Positions 51,016-60,087 of a stretch of 64,000 nucleotides of DNA are shown here, piece after piece. Numbering within the stretch: the stretch's first letter is position 1; every line of letters starts with the position of its first letter. The position numbers and the translations under genes are program-made. Origin of the DNA: Streptomyces viridochromogenes DSM 40736 (GTDB lineage: Bacteria > Actinomycetota > Actinomycetes > Streptomycetales > Streptomycetaceae); NCBI RefSeq assembly GCF_000158955.1, contig NZ_GG657757.1, positions 7,775,732-7,839,731 of the forward strand, in the 5' to 3' direction. The notes under the pieces were generated by a model. The model worked only from the letters and a program-made list of their open reading frames with translations, ran no database searches and had not been told where the DNA came from.

Positions 51016-51045
51016 TTGGACCGATCGGCCGAGCGTCCGTAGCGT
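51016..51045 (+). promoter_or_regulatory. Probable sdhC promoter giving a leaderless transcript
   Basis: TTGGAC (51016-51021) and TAGCGT (51040-51045) are 18 bases apart, fitting a HrdB-type promoter. The -10 element ends seven bases before the sdhC ATG, and no ribosome site is present, so transcription should begin at or next to the start codon. Confidence 0.6.
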
Positions 51046-51052
51046 TCTGGCC

Positions 51053-51760
51053 ATGGCTCTGGCAACGCGGACGGACCGACGGCCGTCCATGGCACGCACC
51101 GTGTGGGACTCCACCGTCGGCAAGAAGACCGTGATGGCGGTCAGTGGGCTGATCATGCTGCTGTACCTGGTCGTCCACATGATCGGAAACCTGAAGATCT
51201 TCTTCGGGGCCGGCGAGTTCAACCACTACGCCCACTGGCTGCGCACCGTCGGTGAGCCGTTCATGCACGACGAGTGGACGCTCTGGCTCGTCCGCGTCGT
51301 GCTGGTCGTCGCCGTCGTCGCCCACGCCACCTCGGCGTACCAGCTCAGCCGCCGCGACATCAGGGCCCGGCCCAGCAAGTACGTGCACAAGAAGCCGCGC
51401 GCCTCCTACGCGACACGCACCATGCGGTGGGGCGGCGTCATCCTCGGCCTGTTCATCGTCTGGCACATCCTCGACCTGACGACCGGCACCGTGCACTCCG
51501 GCGGCTTCCAGCACGGTCACCCGTACCAGAACGTCGTGGACACCTTCTCCACCTGGTACGGCAACGTCGTCTACATCGTCGCGATGCTCGCGCTCGGCCT
51601 GCACATCCGGCACGGCTTCTGGAGTGCCGCCCAGACCCTCGGCGTCGGCAGCCGCAGCCGGGACCGTGCCCTCAAGACCGTCGCGAACGTCCTCGCGCTG
51701 CTGCTCACGGCCGGCTTCATCGCCGTACCCGTGGGCGTCATGACCGGAGTGGTGAGCTGA
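51053..51760 (+). CDS. sdhC: Succinate dehydrogenase/fumarate reductase cytochrome b subunit
   Basis: A 235-residue membrane anchor of the B/E-type complex (one large five-helix cytochrome b). Helices include TVMAVSGLIMLLYLVVHMIG, RVVLVVAVVAHATSAYQLSR, WGGVILGLFIVWHILDLTTG and VVYIVAMLALGLHIRHGFWS. His residues in HMIGN, HATSA, WHILDL and LHIRHG are likely heme ligands. It passes electrons between the quinone pool and SdhB. The ATG at 51053 fits both the leaderless promoter and family length. Only one base lies between its stop and the sdhA start. Confidence 0.93.
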   Translation: MALATRTDRRPSMARTVWDSTVGKKTVMAVSGLIMLLYLVVHMIGNLKIFFGAGEFNHYAHWLRTVGEPFMHDEWTLWLVRVVLVVAVVAHATSAYQLSRRDIRARPSKYVHKKPRASYATRTMRWGGVILGLFIVWHILDLTTGTVHSGGFQHGHPYQNVVDTFSTWYGNVVYIVAMLALGLHIRHGFWSAAQTLGVGSRSRDRALKTVANVLALLLTAGFIAVPVGVMTGVVS

Positions 51761-51761
51761 C

Positions 51762-53707
<1,946 letters not shown>

Positions 53708-53711
<4 letters not shown>

Positions 53712-54454
53712 AGCTCACCCTGCGCGTCTGGCGGCAGAAGAACGCCGACGCCGACGGCACGATGTCCACATACGAGGTGGACGGGATCTCGCCCGACATG
53801 TCCTTCCTGGAGATGCTCGACACGCTCAACGAGGAGCTCATCGTCAAGGGCGAGGACCCCGTCGCCTTCGACCACGACTGCCGTGAGGGCATCTGCGGGG
53901 CGTGCTCGCTCGTCATCAACGGCGATGCGCACGGGCCCGAGCGGACCACCACCTGTCAGCTGCACATGCGGTCGTTCGAGGACGGCGACACGATCGACGT
54001 CGAGCCGTGGCGGGCATCCGCGTTCCCGGTGATCAAGGACCTGGTCGTCGACCGGTCGGCGTTCGACCGGATCATTCAGGCCGGCGGGTACATCACCGCG
54101 CCGACCGGGGCGGCGCCCGAGGCGCACGCCACGCCGGTGCCGAAGCCCGACGCCGACCTCGCCTTCGAGCACGCCGAGTGCATCGGGTGCGGGGCGTGCG
54201 TGGCGGCCTGTCCCAACGGGGCGGCGATGCTGTTCACGTCCGCCAAGATCAACCATCTCAATGTGCTGCCGCAGGGGGCGCCCGAGCGGGAGACACGGGT
54301 GCTGGACATGGTGGAGCAGATGGACGAGGAGGGGTTCGGGGGGTGCACGCTCGCGGGCGAGTGCGCCACGGCCTGCCCGAAGGGGATTCCGCTCATGTCC
54401 ATCACCAGCATGAACAAGGAGTGGTTGCGGGCCGCGCGGAAGGTGAAGCGGTAG
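53708..54454 (+). CDS. sdhB: Succinate dehydrogenase/fumarate reductase iron-sulfur subunit
   Basis: A 248-residue electron-transfer subunit. The 2Fe-2S site is DHDCREGICGACSLVING with a later TTTCQLHMR Cys. Two ferredoxin-type clusters are bound by CIGCGACVAACPNGA and CTLAGECATACPKGIPL. It links SdhA to the quinone-reducing membrane subunit. It completes a three-gene operon with 1-base and 4-base junctions, and is followed by a dispersed repeat rather than a clear terminator. Confidence 0.96.
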
Positions 54455-54480
54455 CGCCCAGGGGCTCTTGTGCTTCGGCG

Positions 54481-54534
54481 GCTGCGGGTGGACTGTGGCG
54501 GGTCGCGCAGTTCCCCGCGCCCCTTGCCGGGGCG
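54481..54534. repeat. Streptomyces intergenic repeat family 2, copy 3
   Basis: GGTCGCGCAGTTCCCCGCGC (54501-54520) is part of the 24-base identity, in inverse orientation, with copy 2 at 50005-50028. It is preceded by GCTGCGGGTGGACTGTGGCG. It lies between the convergent sdhB and gvpK genes. Confidence 0.85.
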
Positions 54535-54537
54535 TCA

Positions 54538-54831
54538 TCACACGCCGGGGTCGGCGAGGAGCGGTCCCAGCGGGCCGAGGTCCAGGTTGAGGTCGCTGCG
54601 CCGCAGCCCGTGCTGTGCGCACAGTTCGTCCATGCGCTCGTCCAGCAGCATCAGCGCGGTACCGAGCCGGTCCTCCTGCTCGGCGCTGAGCGTGCCCTCG
54701 TCGAAACGGCGGACCGCCTGACGTTCCATGAGCTGCCGCAGGAGCTCCACCACGGTCAGCACCAGGGCCGCCAGATCGTTCGTGACGCGCTCGGGATCGA
54801 GGTCCAGCGCGTGGGTGCGCGGGGCGGTCAC
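54538..54831 (-). CDS. gvpK: Gas vesicle protein GvpK
   Basis: A 97-residue helical protein with the GvpK pattern: LDPERVTNDLAALVLTVVEL, LLRQLMERQAVRRFDEGTLS, EEQ-like AEQEDRLGTALMLLDERMDE, and a DLNLDLGPLGPLL C terminus. It is an accessory protein in gas-vesicle assembly. The GTG start overlaps the end of gvpS by four bases. It is the last gene of the gvp cluster. Confidence 0.92.
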   Translation of the reverse strand: MTAPRTHALDLDPERVTNDLAALVLTVVELLRQLMERQAVRRFDEGTLSAEQEDRLGTALMLLDERMDELCAQHGLRRSDLNLDLGPLGPLLADPGV

Positions 54832-55076
54832 AGCGGCCCGCTGTCCGACCAGGGCGCGGGGACCCGGTCACTGACCGACGCCAGCAGGGCGTGCAGGGAG
54901 ATCCGCACCAGTGGCACGTCGGCGATGGCCAGCACCAGGTCACCGCTGACCACGACGCCCGTCGCCAGCACCCGGTCGAGCAGGTCGACGAGCGGCACCC
55001 CGACGGGTGCGTACGGCTCCGGGGCGTCCCAGGGCACCGCCGTGCGGTCGGCACCGCCGGGGACGGGTACGGTCAT
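54828..55076 (-). CDS. gvpS: Gas vesicle protein GvpS (GvpA-family)
   Basis: An 82-residue member of the GvpA/J/M family. VPLVDLLDRVLATGVVVSGD, LVLAIADVPLVRISLHALLA and SVSDRV follow the family's helix-strand-strand-helix order. As a minor GvpA-like component it may act at the vesicle tips or in nucleation. It overlaps gvpL and gvpK by four bases each. Confidence 0.85.
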   Translation of the reverse strand: MTVPVPGGADRTAVPWDAPEPYAPVGVPLVDLLDRVLATGVVVSGDLVLAIADVPLVRISLHALLASVSDRVPAPWSDSGPL

Positions 55077-55924
55077 GCGCCGGCCTCCTGGTACGCGTCA
55101 CCCTCCGCCTCGTCCGAGCGGGCGAAGGAGTACGGGATCCAGGGCCCCGACATGCTGACCTCCAAGGCCGACCGGTGGGCGTCGCGGGCCAGTTCGCCGA
55201 CGGCCCGGACGAACTCGGCGCGCCTGCCGTCGTCGACCAGATACGCCGCGTTGAGCAGCTGCGGGACGCTCCTGCCGGTCAACTGCTCGCTCTGCGGCCG
55301 GTGTCGGGTCGCCGCGACGGCGTACCGCCGCAGCTCCCGGTCGACGGCGTGGGCCCGCGCCAGCGCCCGCTCGCGCTCCTCGCGTTCGGTGCGCCGCCGC
55401 TCGCTCACCCGGCGCAGGTACGACCGCCCGTCGGCGGGCCCGCCCCCGGCGGGGCCGGACGCGTGAGCGATTCCGGGGCCGTGCACCTTCACCGCCCACT
55501 CGGTGCGGTTGCGCAGCCGGTCCAGCAGGGTGCGCAGGGACGCGGCCCGGGCGGTGACGGCCCGCACGGCGTTGTGGTCGTCCAGGTACAGCGTCGCCAT
55601 CGGCAGGGGAACGACGGGGCCCGCACTCGCGGCCGTCTCCACGCCCCGGTGGTGGGCACGGGCGCAGCGCTCCAGTTCGTCCGGCCGGTTGAGCCGCTCC
55701 GTGAGCGCCTCCTCGCCGAAGGCCGCCGCGGGAACGTCCTGCACGACGAGGTACAGCGGCCCCGCGGCCAGGACGCGCAGCGGACCGCCGCCGTCATGGC
55801 CCGATGTCACCGACACCGCCGCGTTCCGCGGAGGCATGTCCGTCACGGCGAACACGCAGGTGACGGTGGGGTGCGGCAGGTCCGGCCCGGTCGCGCAGGC
55901 CCGGTCGGCCGGCAGCGTGCTCAT
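55073..55924 (-). CDS. gvpL: Gas vesicle protein GvpL (GvpF/L family)
   Basis: A 283-residue protein of the GvpF/L family. It has an N-terminal GPLYLVVQDVPAAAFGEEAL, then ELERCARAHHRGVETAASAG, VVPLPMATLYLDDHNAVRAV, and a helical C-terminal domain (RTEWAVKVHGP, RRTEREERERALARAHAVDR). GvpF/L proteins are accessory factors that bind GvpA during assembly. Compared with the cluster's gvpF it has a longer N terminus and a longer charged helix. It overlaps gvpJ and gvpS by four bases each. Confidence 0.88.
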   Translation of the reverse strand: MSTLPADRACATGPDLPHPTVTCVFAVTDMPPRNAAVSVTSGHDGGGPLRVLAAGPLYLVVQDVPAAAFGEEALTERLNRPDELERCARAHHRGVETAASAGPVVPLPMATLYLDDHNAVRAVTARAASLRTLLDRLRNRTEWAVKVHGPGIAHASGPAGGGPADGRSYLRRVSERRRTEREERERALARAHAVDRELRRYAVAATRHRPQSEQLTGRSVPQLLNAAYLVDDGRRAEFVRAVGELARDAHRSALEVSMSGPWIPYSFARSDEAEGDAYQEAGA

Positions 55925-56265
55925 CGGGCCACCTCGGAGGTGTCGGCGTCGGCGTCCTCCAGGGCCTCGAGACGCGCGCGCAGCCGCGCGTTCTCCTCGC
56001 TGAGGGCGTCACGCGCGGCGCGCGAGGACAGCGCCGGGTCCGTCTCCCACCAGTCGATGCCCGCCTTCTTGGCGGTCTCCACCGAGGCGATGAACAGGCG
56101 CAGACGGATGGTGAGCAGTTCGATGTCGAGCAGGTCGATCTTGATGTCGCCCGCGATGACGATGCCCTTGTCCAGGACGCGTTCGAGCAGGTCCGCGAGG
56201 CTTCCGGAGGGCGGCCCGGCCGGCTGTACTCCGGGGCCCGCGGGCCAGGTGCCGAGGTCGGTCAC
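55921..56265 (-). CDS. gvpJ: Gas vesicle protein GvpJ (GvpA-family)
   Basis: A 114-residue GvpA-family protein. The core is SLADLLERVLDKGIVIAGDI, KIDLLDIELLTIRLRLFIAS and VETAKKAGIDWW. A charged coiled-coil-like tail follows (LSEENARLRARLEALEDADA). The W-W motif and tail are typical of GvpJ rather than of the main GvpA shell protein. The GTG start overlaps the gvpG stop. Confidence 0.88.
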   Translation of the reverse strand: MTDLGTWPAGPGVQPAGPPSGSLADLLERVLDKGIVIAGDIKIDLLDIELLTIRLRLFIASVETAKKAGIDWWETDPALSSRAARDALSEENARLRARLEALEDADADTSEVAR

Positions 56266-56519
56266 GAAGCGCCCCCGCGATGTCCCGTGTACCGGACCGG
56301 ACTGTCGAGGCGGGCGAGCAACCGCTCCTCCTCTTCCTCGAAGGCCGCCTCGTCGATGGCGCCCTCCTCCAGGGCCCGGTTGAGTGCCGCCAGTCGCGCC
56401 TGCACCGCACGCGGGTCGGCGGCCTGGCGTTCGGCCTCCTGGAGCAGGTGGTCGGCGACCCAGAGCGTGCCGCGCACCGGGGCGAGCGGCAGCAGCAGGA
56501 GCCCGGTCACGAGTCCCAC
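56262..56519 (-). CDS. gvpG: Gas vesicle protein GvpG
   Basis: An 85-residue helical protein. LLLLPLAPVRGTLWVADHLL is the conserved N terminus of GvpG, followed by QARLAALNRALEEGAIDEAA and FEEEEERLLARL, a long acidic helix. It is an accessory assembly factor. It starts four bases after the gvpF stop and overlaps gvpJ. Confidence 0.9.
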   Translation of the reverse strand: MGLVTGLLLLPLAPVRGTLWVADHLLQEAERQAADPRAVQARLAALNRALEEGAIDEAAFEEEEERLLARLDSPVRYTGHRGGAS

Positions 56520-56523
56520 CGGG

Positions 56524-57291
56524 TCACCGGCCGGCCGTGGCGGACGGGGCTTCGACGAAGCTGTAGCACGGCAGCGGACCGGTCACGCCGAGCGCCAGCC
56601 GGTCCCCGACGTCGCGTGCCTGCGCGGCCACGGCCTGCCGGAAGCGCTGTTCGTCGGCGGACCGCACCAGGAACGACGTGCTGAGCACCTGCTCGTCGTC
56701 GACCGGCCCCTGCGCCGTGCGCACGGCGAGCGGGGCCAGGTGGGCGAGCACCACCCGTGCCGCGCCCCGGGCCTCGCGCGCGACACCCTTGGCGAGCGCC
56801 TCGCCCAGCCGCACGTTCGCCTCGTAGCCGGGGCGCTCCCGTGTCCGGCGGGCGAGCGTGCGCAGCGTGTCGTCCCTGCGCACGAGGTCGGCGAAGCAGC
56901 CGGGCACCACCGTGCCCTTCACGTTCATCTCGACGCAGCCCCGTACCCCGTCGAGCTGGGACATCAAGTGGGCCCGATCGGTGCGCAGTTGGCCGCGCAG
57001 CGACTCCGCGTCGGGAGTCAGGACGGCGAACCGCATCGGCAGGACGGGGCCCTGCGCGGCGAGCTCGCCGAGCACCGCCTGATGGGCCATCAGGTCCCGT
57101 CGTCGCGCCCGGACGGACTCCGGCGCGTCCGAGACGGCCGCGCACAGCCCGTCCTCGGTCAGCAGCCGCACCGCCGCGCCGTCCACCCCGGGCGCCCGCG
57201 GCGTTTGGACGCCCTCGGGGGCGATGCCGTACACGTACAGGGTGCCGAGCGTGCCGGCGGTGGTGAGGGCGGCGGTGGCCGTCACGTTCAT
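56524..57291 (-). CDS. gvpF: Gas vesicle protein GvpF (GvpF/L family)
   Basis: A 255-residue GvpF/L protein. LGTLYVYGIAPEGVQTPRAP is the typical first strand, with LMAHQAVLGELAAQGPVLPM and RFAVLTPDAESLRGQL. The second domain ends in FLVRSADEQRFRQAVAAQAR and GPLPCYSFVEA. It binds GvpA monomers during assembly. The ATG overlaps the gvpA stop by four bases. Confidence 0.92.
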   Translation of the reverse strand: MNVTATAALTTAGTLGTLYVYGIAPEGVQTPRAPGVDGAAVRLLTEDGLCAAVSDAPESVRARRRDLMAHQAVLGELAAQGPVLPMRFAVLTPDAESLRGQLRTDRAHLMSQLDGVRGCVEMNVKGTVVPGCFADLVRRDDTLRTLARRTRERPGYEANVRLGEALAKGVAREARGAARVVLAHLAPLAVRTAQGPVDDEQVLSTSFLVRSADEQRFRQAVAAQARDVGDRLALGVTGPLPCYSFVEAPSATAGR

Positions 57292-57752
57292 TCCTCCTCG
57301 GCCTTGCGGCGCCGGGGCCGCGGGCGGTCGTCGTCACTGCGGCGCTTGCGCACCGGGCGCGGGGCGTCCTCGGTACGGGAGTCGGCGTCGTCGTCACCCT
57401 CGTCGTCGTCCGGGGTGAGGACGTCGCGCACCTTGTCGGTCAGGGAACGGGCGGTGCGTTTGGCGCCCGCCTTGCCGATGGTCCTGGAGACCGGCCCGCC
57501 GAACAGCTCGGGCACGGTCTTGGAGCGCGTGTCGTGCTCCAGGTCCAGGCGGTTGCACGCCTCCGCGAAGCGCAGGTAGGTGTCGACGCTGGCGACCACG
57601 ATGCGCGCGTCGATCTTGAGGATCTCGATCCCGACCAGCGAGACGCGCACGAAGACGTCGATCACCATGCCGCGGTCGAGAATGAGCTCCAGCACGTCGT
57701 AGAGGGTCCCGGCGCGGGGAGAACAGACGATCTCGTCGCTGTAGACGGTCAT
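57288..57752 (-). CDS. gvpA: Gas vesicle structural protein GvpA
   Basis: A 154-residue protein. Residues 14-80 are the GvpA shell core (LYDVLELILDRGMVIDVFVR, VSLVGIEILKIDARIVVASV, DTYLRFAEACNRLDLEHD). The C-terminal half is an extension that becomes strongly charged (TPDDDEGDDDADSRTEDAPR, then RKRRSDDDRPRPRRRKAEEE). The shell forms the gas-filled cylinder in floating bacteria; the long tail is an actinobacterial feature whose effect is unknown. The ATG at 57752 has GGAAGGA upstream. Confidence 0.92.
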   Translation of the reverse strand: MTVYSDEIVCSPRAGTLYDVLELILDRGMVIDVFVRVSLVGIEILKIDARIVVASVDTYLRFAEACNRLDLEHDTRSKTVPELFGGPVSRTIGKAGAKRTARSLTDKVRDVLTPDDDEGDDDADSRTEDAPRPVRKRRSDDDRPRPRRRKAEEE

Positions 57753-57789
57753 GCGGGGGTCCTTCCGGTGGGCGGTTGCGGCGGCCCGG

Positions 57790-58113
57790 TCACTGGTCCT
57801 GGGCACCGCGCCGGAAGCGCGCGATCCGGCGGTACTGCACCAGCTCGCCCGCCGCGTCCAGTTCCACCTGGTACGTCGCGAGCAGGCTGGTGGTGTCGGG
57901 GATGCGGGCCAGTTCGAGCACGTCGACGTCGACGACCCAGCCGTCGTCCTCGCCCCGGCACACCGCGGACACCCCTTCGAGGCGGTGGCTGATCAGCTCC
58001 GTCAGTGCCTCGGCGGCGCGCCGGGCGGCCGCACCGGCACCGCTCACGCTGCGCCGGCGCTTGGTGGAGGGGGCCGAGCCCCCGCGTCGCCCGCCGGCTC
58101 CGGGTTCTGTCAT
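57790..58113 (-). CDS. gvpO: Gas vesicle protein GvpO
   Basis: A 107-residue protein. A Gly/Ser/Arg-rich N terminus is followed by the GvpO domain (AARRAAEALTELISHRLEGV, DDGWVVDVDVLELARIPDTT, LLATYQVELDAAGELVQYRR). GvpO is the first gene of Streptomyces gvp clusters and is thought to act in assembly or regulation. The ATG at 58113 is chosen; a GTG three codons upstream (58122) is an equally weak alternative since neither has a strong ribosome site. Confidence 0.9.
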   Translation of the reverse strand: MTEPGAGGRRGGSAPSTKRRRSVSGAGAAARRAAEALTELISHRLEGVSAVCRGEDDGWVVDVDVLELARIPDTTSLLATYQVELDAAGELVQYRRIARFRRGAQDQ

Positions 58114-58351
58114 ACAGCTCACTCTCGCCGCGGGAGCCGCTGTCCGCGTGCGCAGCTAGGCCATCCGGGCCTCGGTCGCGAAACCGGCCGGGGCACGGGG
58201 GCGCGAGCCGTTCAACAACCTCACACCCGTTCTCTCTGCACATGACACGCGAAGGTCAGTCGGCCTCGGGAGAACAGAGGCGGAGGTTCGCACGCCACCG
58301 CTCAGCGCCCCGCCCCCGCCTCACCGACCGGCCCGTGACCAGGAGAGTGCC

Positions 58352-59119
58352 ATGACCGGCGTACTGACCGTCGACCGCCCCGCGCAGCCCACGGCCCCCA
58401 CCCGCTACACCGTCGCCCTCGCCCGCAGCGAGGAGGACGTACGTGCCGCCCAGCGGCTGCGGCACGACGTCTTCGCCGGGGAGCTGGGCGCCCTGCTGGC
58501 CGGCCCGCAGCCGGGCCTCGACGTCGACTCCTTCGACGCGTACTGCGACCACCTGCTCGTCCGGGAGGAGACGACCGGCCAGGTCGTCGGCACCTACCGG
58601 CTGCTGCCGCCGGAGCGCGCGGCGGTCGCCGGGCGGCTGTACTCCGAGGGCGAGTTCGATCTGACCGCGCTCGACGGGATCCGGCCGCAGCTCGTCGAGG
58701 TCGGCCGCTCCTGTGTGCACCCCGACCACCGCGACGGCGCGGTCATCAGCCTCATCTGGGCCGGCATCGCCCGCTACATGGTCGACCGTGGCCACGAATG
58801 GCTCGCCGGCTGCTGCTCCGTCCCGCTGGCGGACGGCGGCACCCTCGCGTCCGCCACCTGGGACCGGGTCAGCGACAAGCACCTCTCGCCGGAGGAGTTC
58901 CGGGTGCGGCCGCTGCTGCCGTGGACTCCGGGCCCCGCGCCCGCCGACCGTCTCGAACTGCCCGCCCTGCTGCGCGGCTACCTGCGCCTCGGCGCCTGGG
59001 TGTGCGGCGCACCGGCCCACGACCCGGACTTCGGCGTCGCCGACCTGTACGTGCTGCTGCCCATGAGCCGCGTCAACTCGCGCTACCTGCGGCACTTCCT
59101 CTCCCTCGTCCCGGCCTGA
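58352..59119 (+). CDS. olsB: OlsB-like GNAT N-acyltransferase (ornithine lipid synthesis)
   Basis: A 255-residue GNAT-related acyltransferase. RLRHDVFAGELGALLAG, LDVDSFDAYCDHLLVREETT and GTYRLLPPE form the N-terminal part. GRSCVHPDHRDGAVISLIWA and YMVDRGHEWLAGCCSVPL are the core seen in OlsB and hemolysin-like acyltransferases. It should N-acylate ornithine with a 3-hydroxyacyl chain to make lyso-ornithine lipid. The following acyltransferase gene overlaps its stop (TGATG), matching an OlsB-OlsA pair. The symbol rests on this pairing, not on proof. Confidence 0.78.
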   Translation: MTGVLTVDRPAQPTAPTRYTVALARSEEDVRAAQRLRHDVFAGELGALLAGPQPGLDVDSFDAYCDHLLVREETTGQVVGTYRLLPPERAAVAGRLYSEGEFDLTALDGIRPQLVEVGRSCVHPDHRDGAVISLIWAGIARYMVDRGHEWLAGCCSVPLADGGTLASATWDRVSDKHLSPEEFRVRPLLPWTPGPAPADRLELPALLRGYLRLGAWVCGAPAHDPDFGVADLYVLLPMSRVNSRYLRHFLSLVPA

Positions 59120-59934
59120 TGAGCGCCTGGCTGCCCACCGCGCCCTGCACGCCGCGCGCCTGTGTCGAGGCGTCAGCGGCCGTGCGGGCGCGGGCCGTGC
59201 CGCGGGCCGTGCTGCGGCTCGGCGCGGTCCTGCTGCTCCTGCTCGCGGGGATCGCGCTGACGCCCTTCGGCGCCCGGATCCCGCCGTCCCTGATCCGGCG
59301 CTGGTGCCGGTGGATCGTGCGGGCCGCCGGTGTCCGCGTCCGTATCACCGGCGCCGCCGCGCCCACCGGCGGACTGCTGCTGGTCGCCAACCACATCTCC
59401 TGGCTGGACATCCCGCTGCTCGCCGCCGTCCGCCCCGCCCGGATGCTGGCCAAGACGGAGGTACGGCACTGGCCGGTCGCCGGTGCGCTGGCCGCCCGCG
59501 GCGGCACCCTGTTCATCGACCGGGACCGGCTGCGGGCCCTCCCGGACACGGTCGCCCGGATCGCCGGGGCGCTGCGTGAGGGTGCCGCGGTCGCGGCCTT
59601 CCCCGAGGGCAGCACCTGGTGCGGCCGGGCGCAGGGCACCTTCCGCCGGGCCGTCTTCCAGGCCGCGCTGGACGCCGGGGTGCCGGTCCAGCCGGTGCGC
59701 ATCCGCTACCGGCTCACTGGCGGCACGGCCTCCACGGCCCCCGCGTACGTCGGCGAGGACACACTGCTCGCCTCCTTGTGGCGGGTGGCGACGACCCGCG
59801 GCCTGATCGCGGAGGTCGAGGTCCGGGACCCGATCCCGCCGGAAACCGGCACCGACCGCCGCGCCCTGGCGCGCGCCGCCCAGCCACCGGAGACGACGGC
59901 ACCGTCGTGGACGCACACCGTGCTGGTGGCGTAG
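59119..59934 (+). CDS. olsA: OlsA-like 1-acyl-sn-glycerol-3-phosphate acyltransferase family protein
   Basis: A 271-residue PlsC-type acyltransferase. A membrane helix (LRLGAVLLLLLAGIALTPFG) is followed by the catalytic NHxSxxD motif (LLLVANHISWLDIPLLAAV), FIDRDRLRALPD and the acceptor motif AAFPEGSTWCG. Paired with the OlsB-like gene it probably adds the second, ester-linked acyl chain to lyso-ornithine lipid at the inner membrane. Its ATG lies within the preceding gene's stop. Confidence 0.82.
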   Translation: MSAWLPTAPCTPRACVEASAAVRARAVPRAVLRLGAVLLLLLAGIALTPFGARIPPSLIRRWCRWIVRAAGVRVRITGAAAPTGGLLLVANHISWLDIPLLAAVRPARMLAKTEVRHWPVAGALAARGGTLFIDRDRLRALPDTVARIAGALREGAAVAAFPEGSTWCGRAQGTFRRAVFQAALDAGVPVQPVRIRYRLTGGTASTAPAYVGEDTLLASLWRVATTRGLIAEVEVRDPIPPETGTDRRALARAAQPPETTAPSWTHTVLVA

Positions 59935-59953
59935 GCGCTCCCCGATGCGCGCG

Positions 59954-59971
59954 GAGGGCCCCTGGGCCCTC
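59954..59971 (+). terminator. Hairpin after the ols genes
   Basis: GAGGGCC pairs with GGCCCTC around a 4-base loop, 20 bases after the stop codon. Past it, 18-base imperfect GC repeats (59998-60050) lead to the end of the UvrA-like gene. Confidence 0.55.
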
Positions 59972-60087
59972 GGCCGGGCCTCCAGCCACGGCGGGTCCGG
60001 ACCCCCGGCCGGTGCCGGACCCTCGCCCGGTGCCGGGCCCTCGGCCTGTCCAGTTTCCTCGTGTCGGTCCGGCGCGCAGGCGCGCTC

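Noticed and set aside
59998..60050. GC-rich 18-base imperfect repeats as a mobile element
   Set aside because: Only about two units, simple composition, and no inverted ends or transposase.
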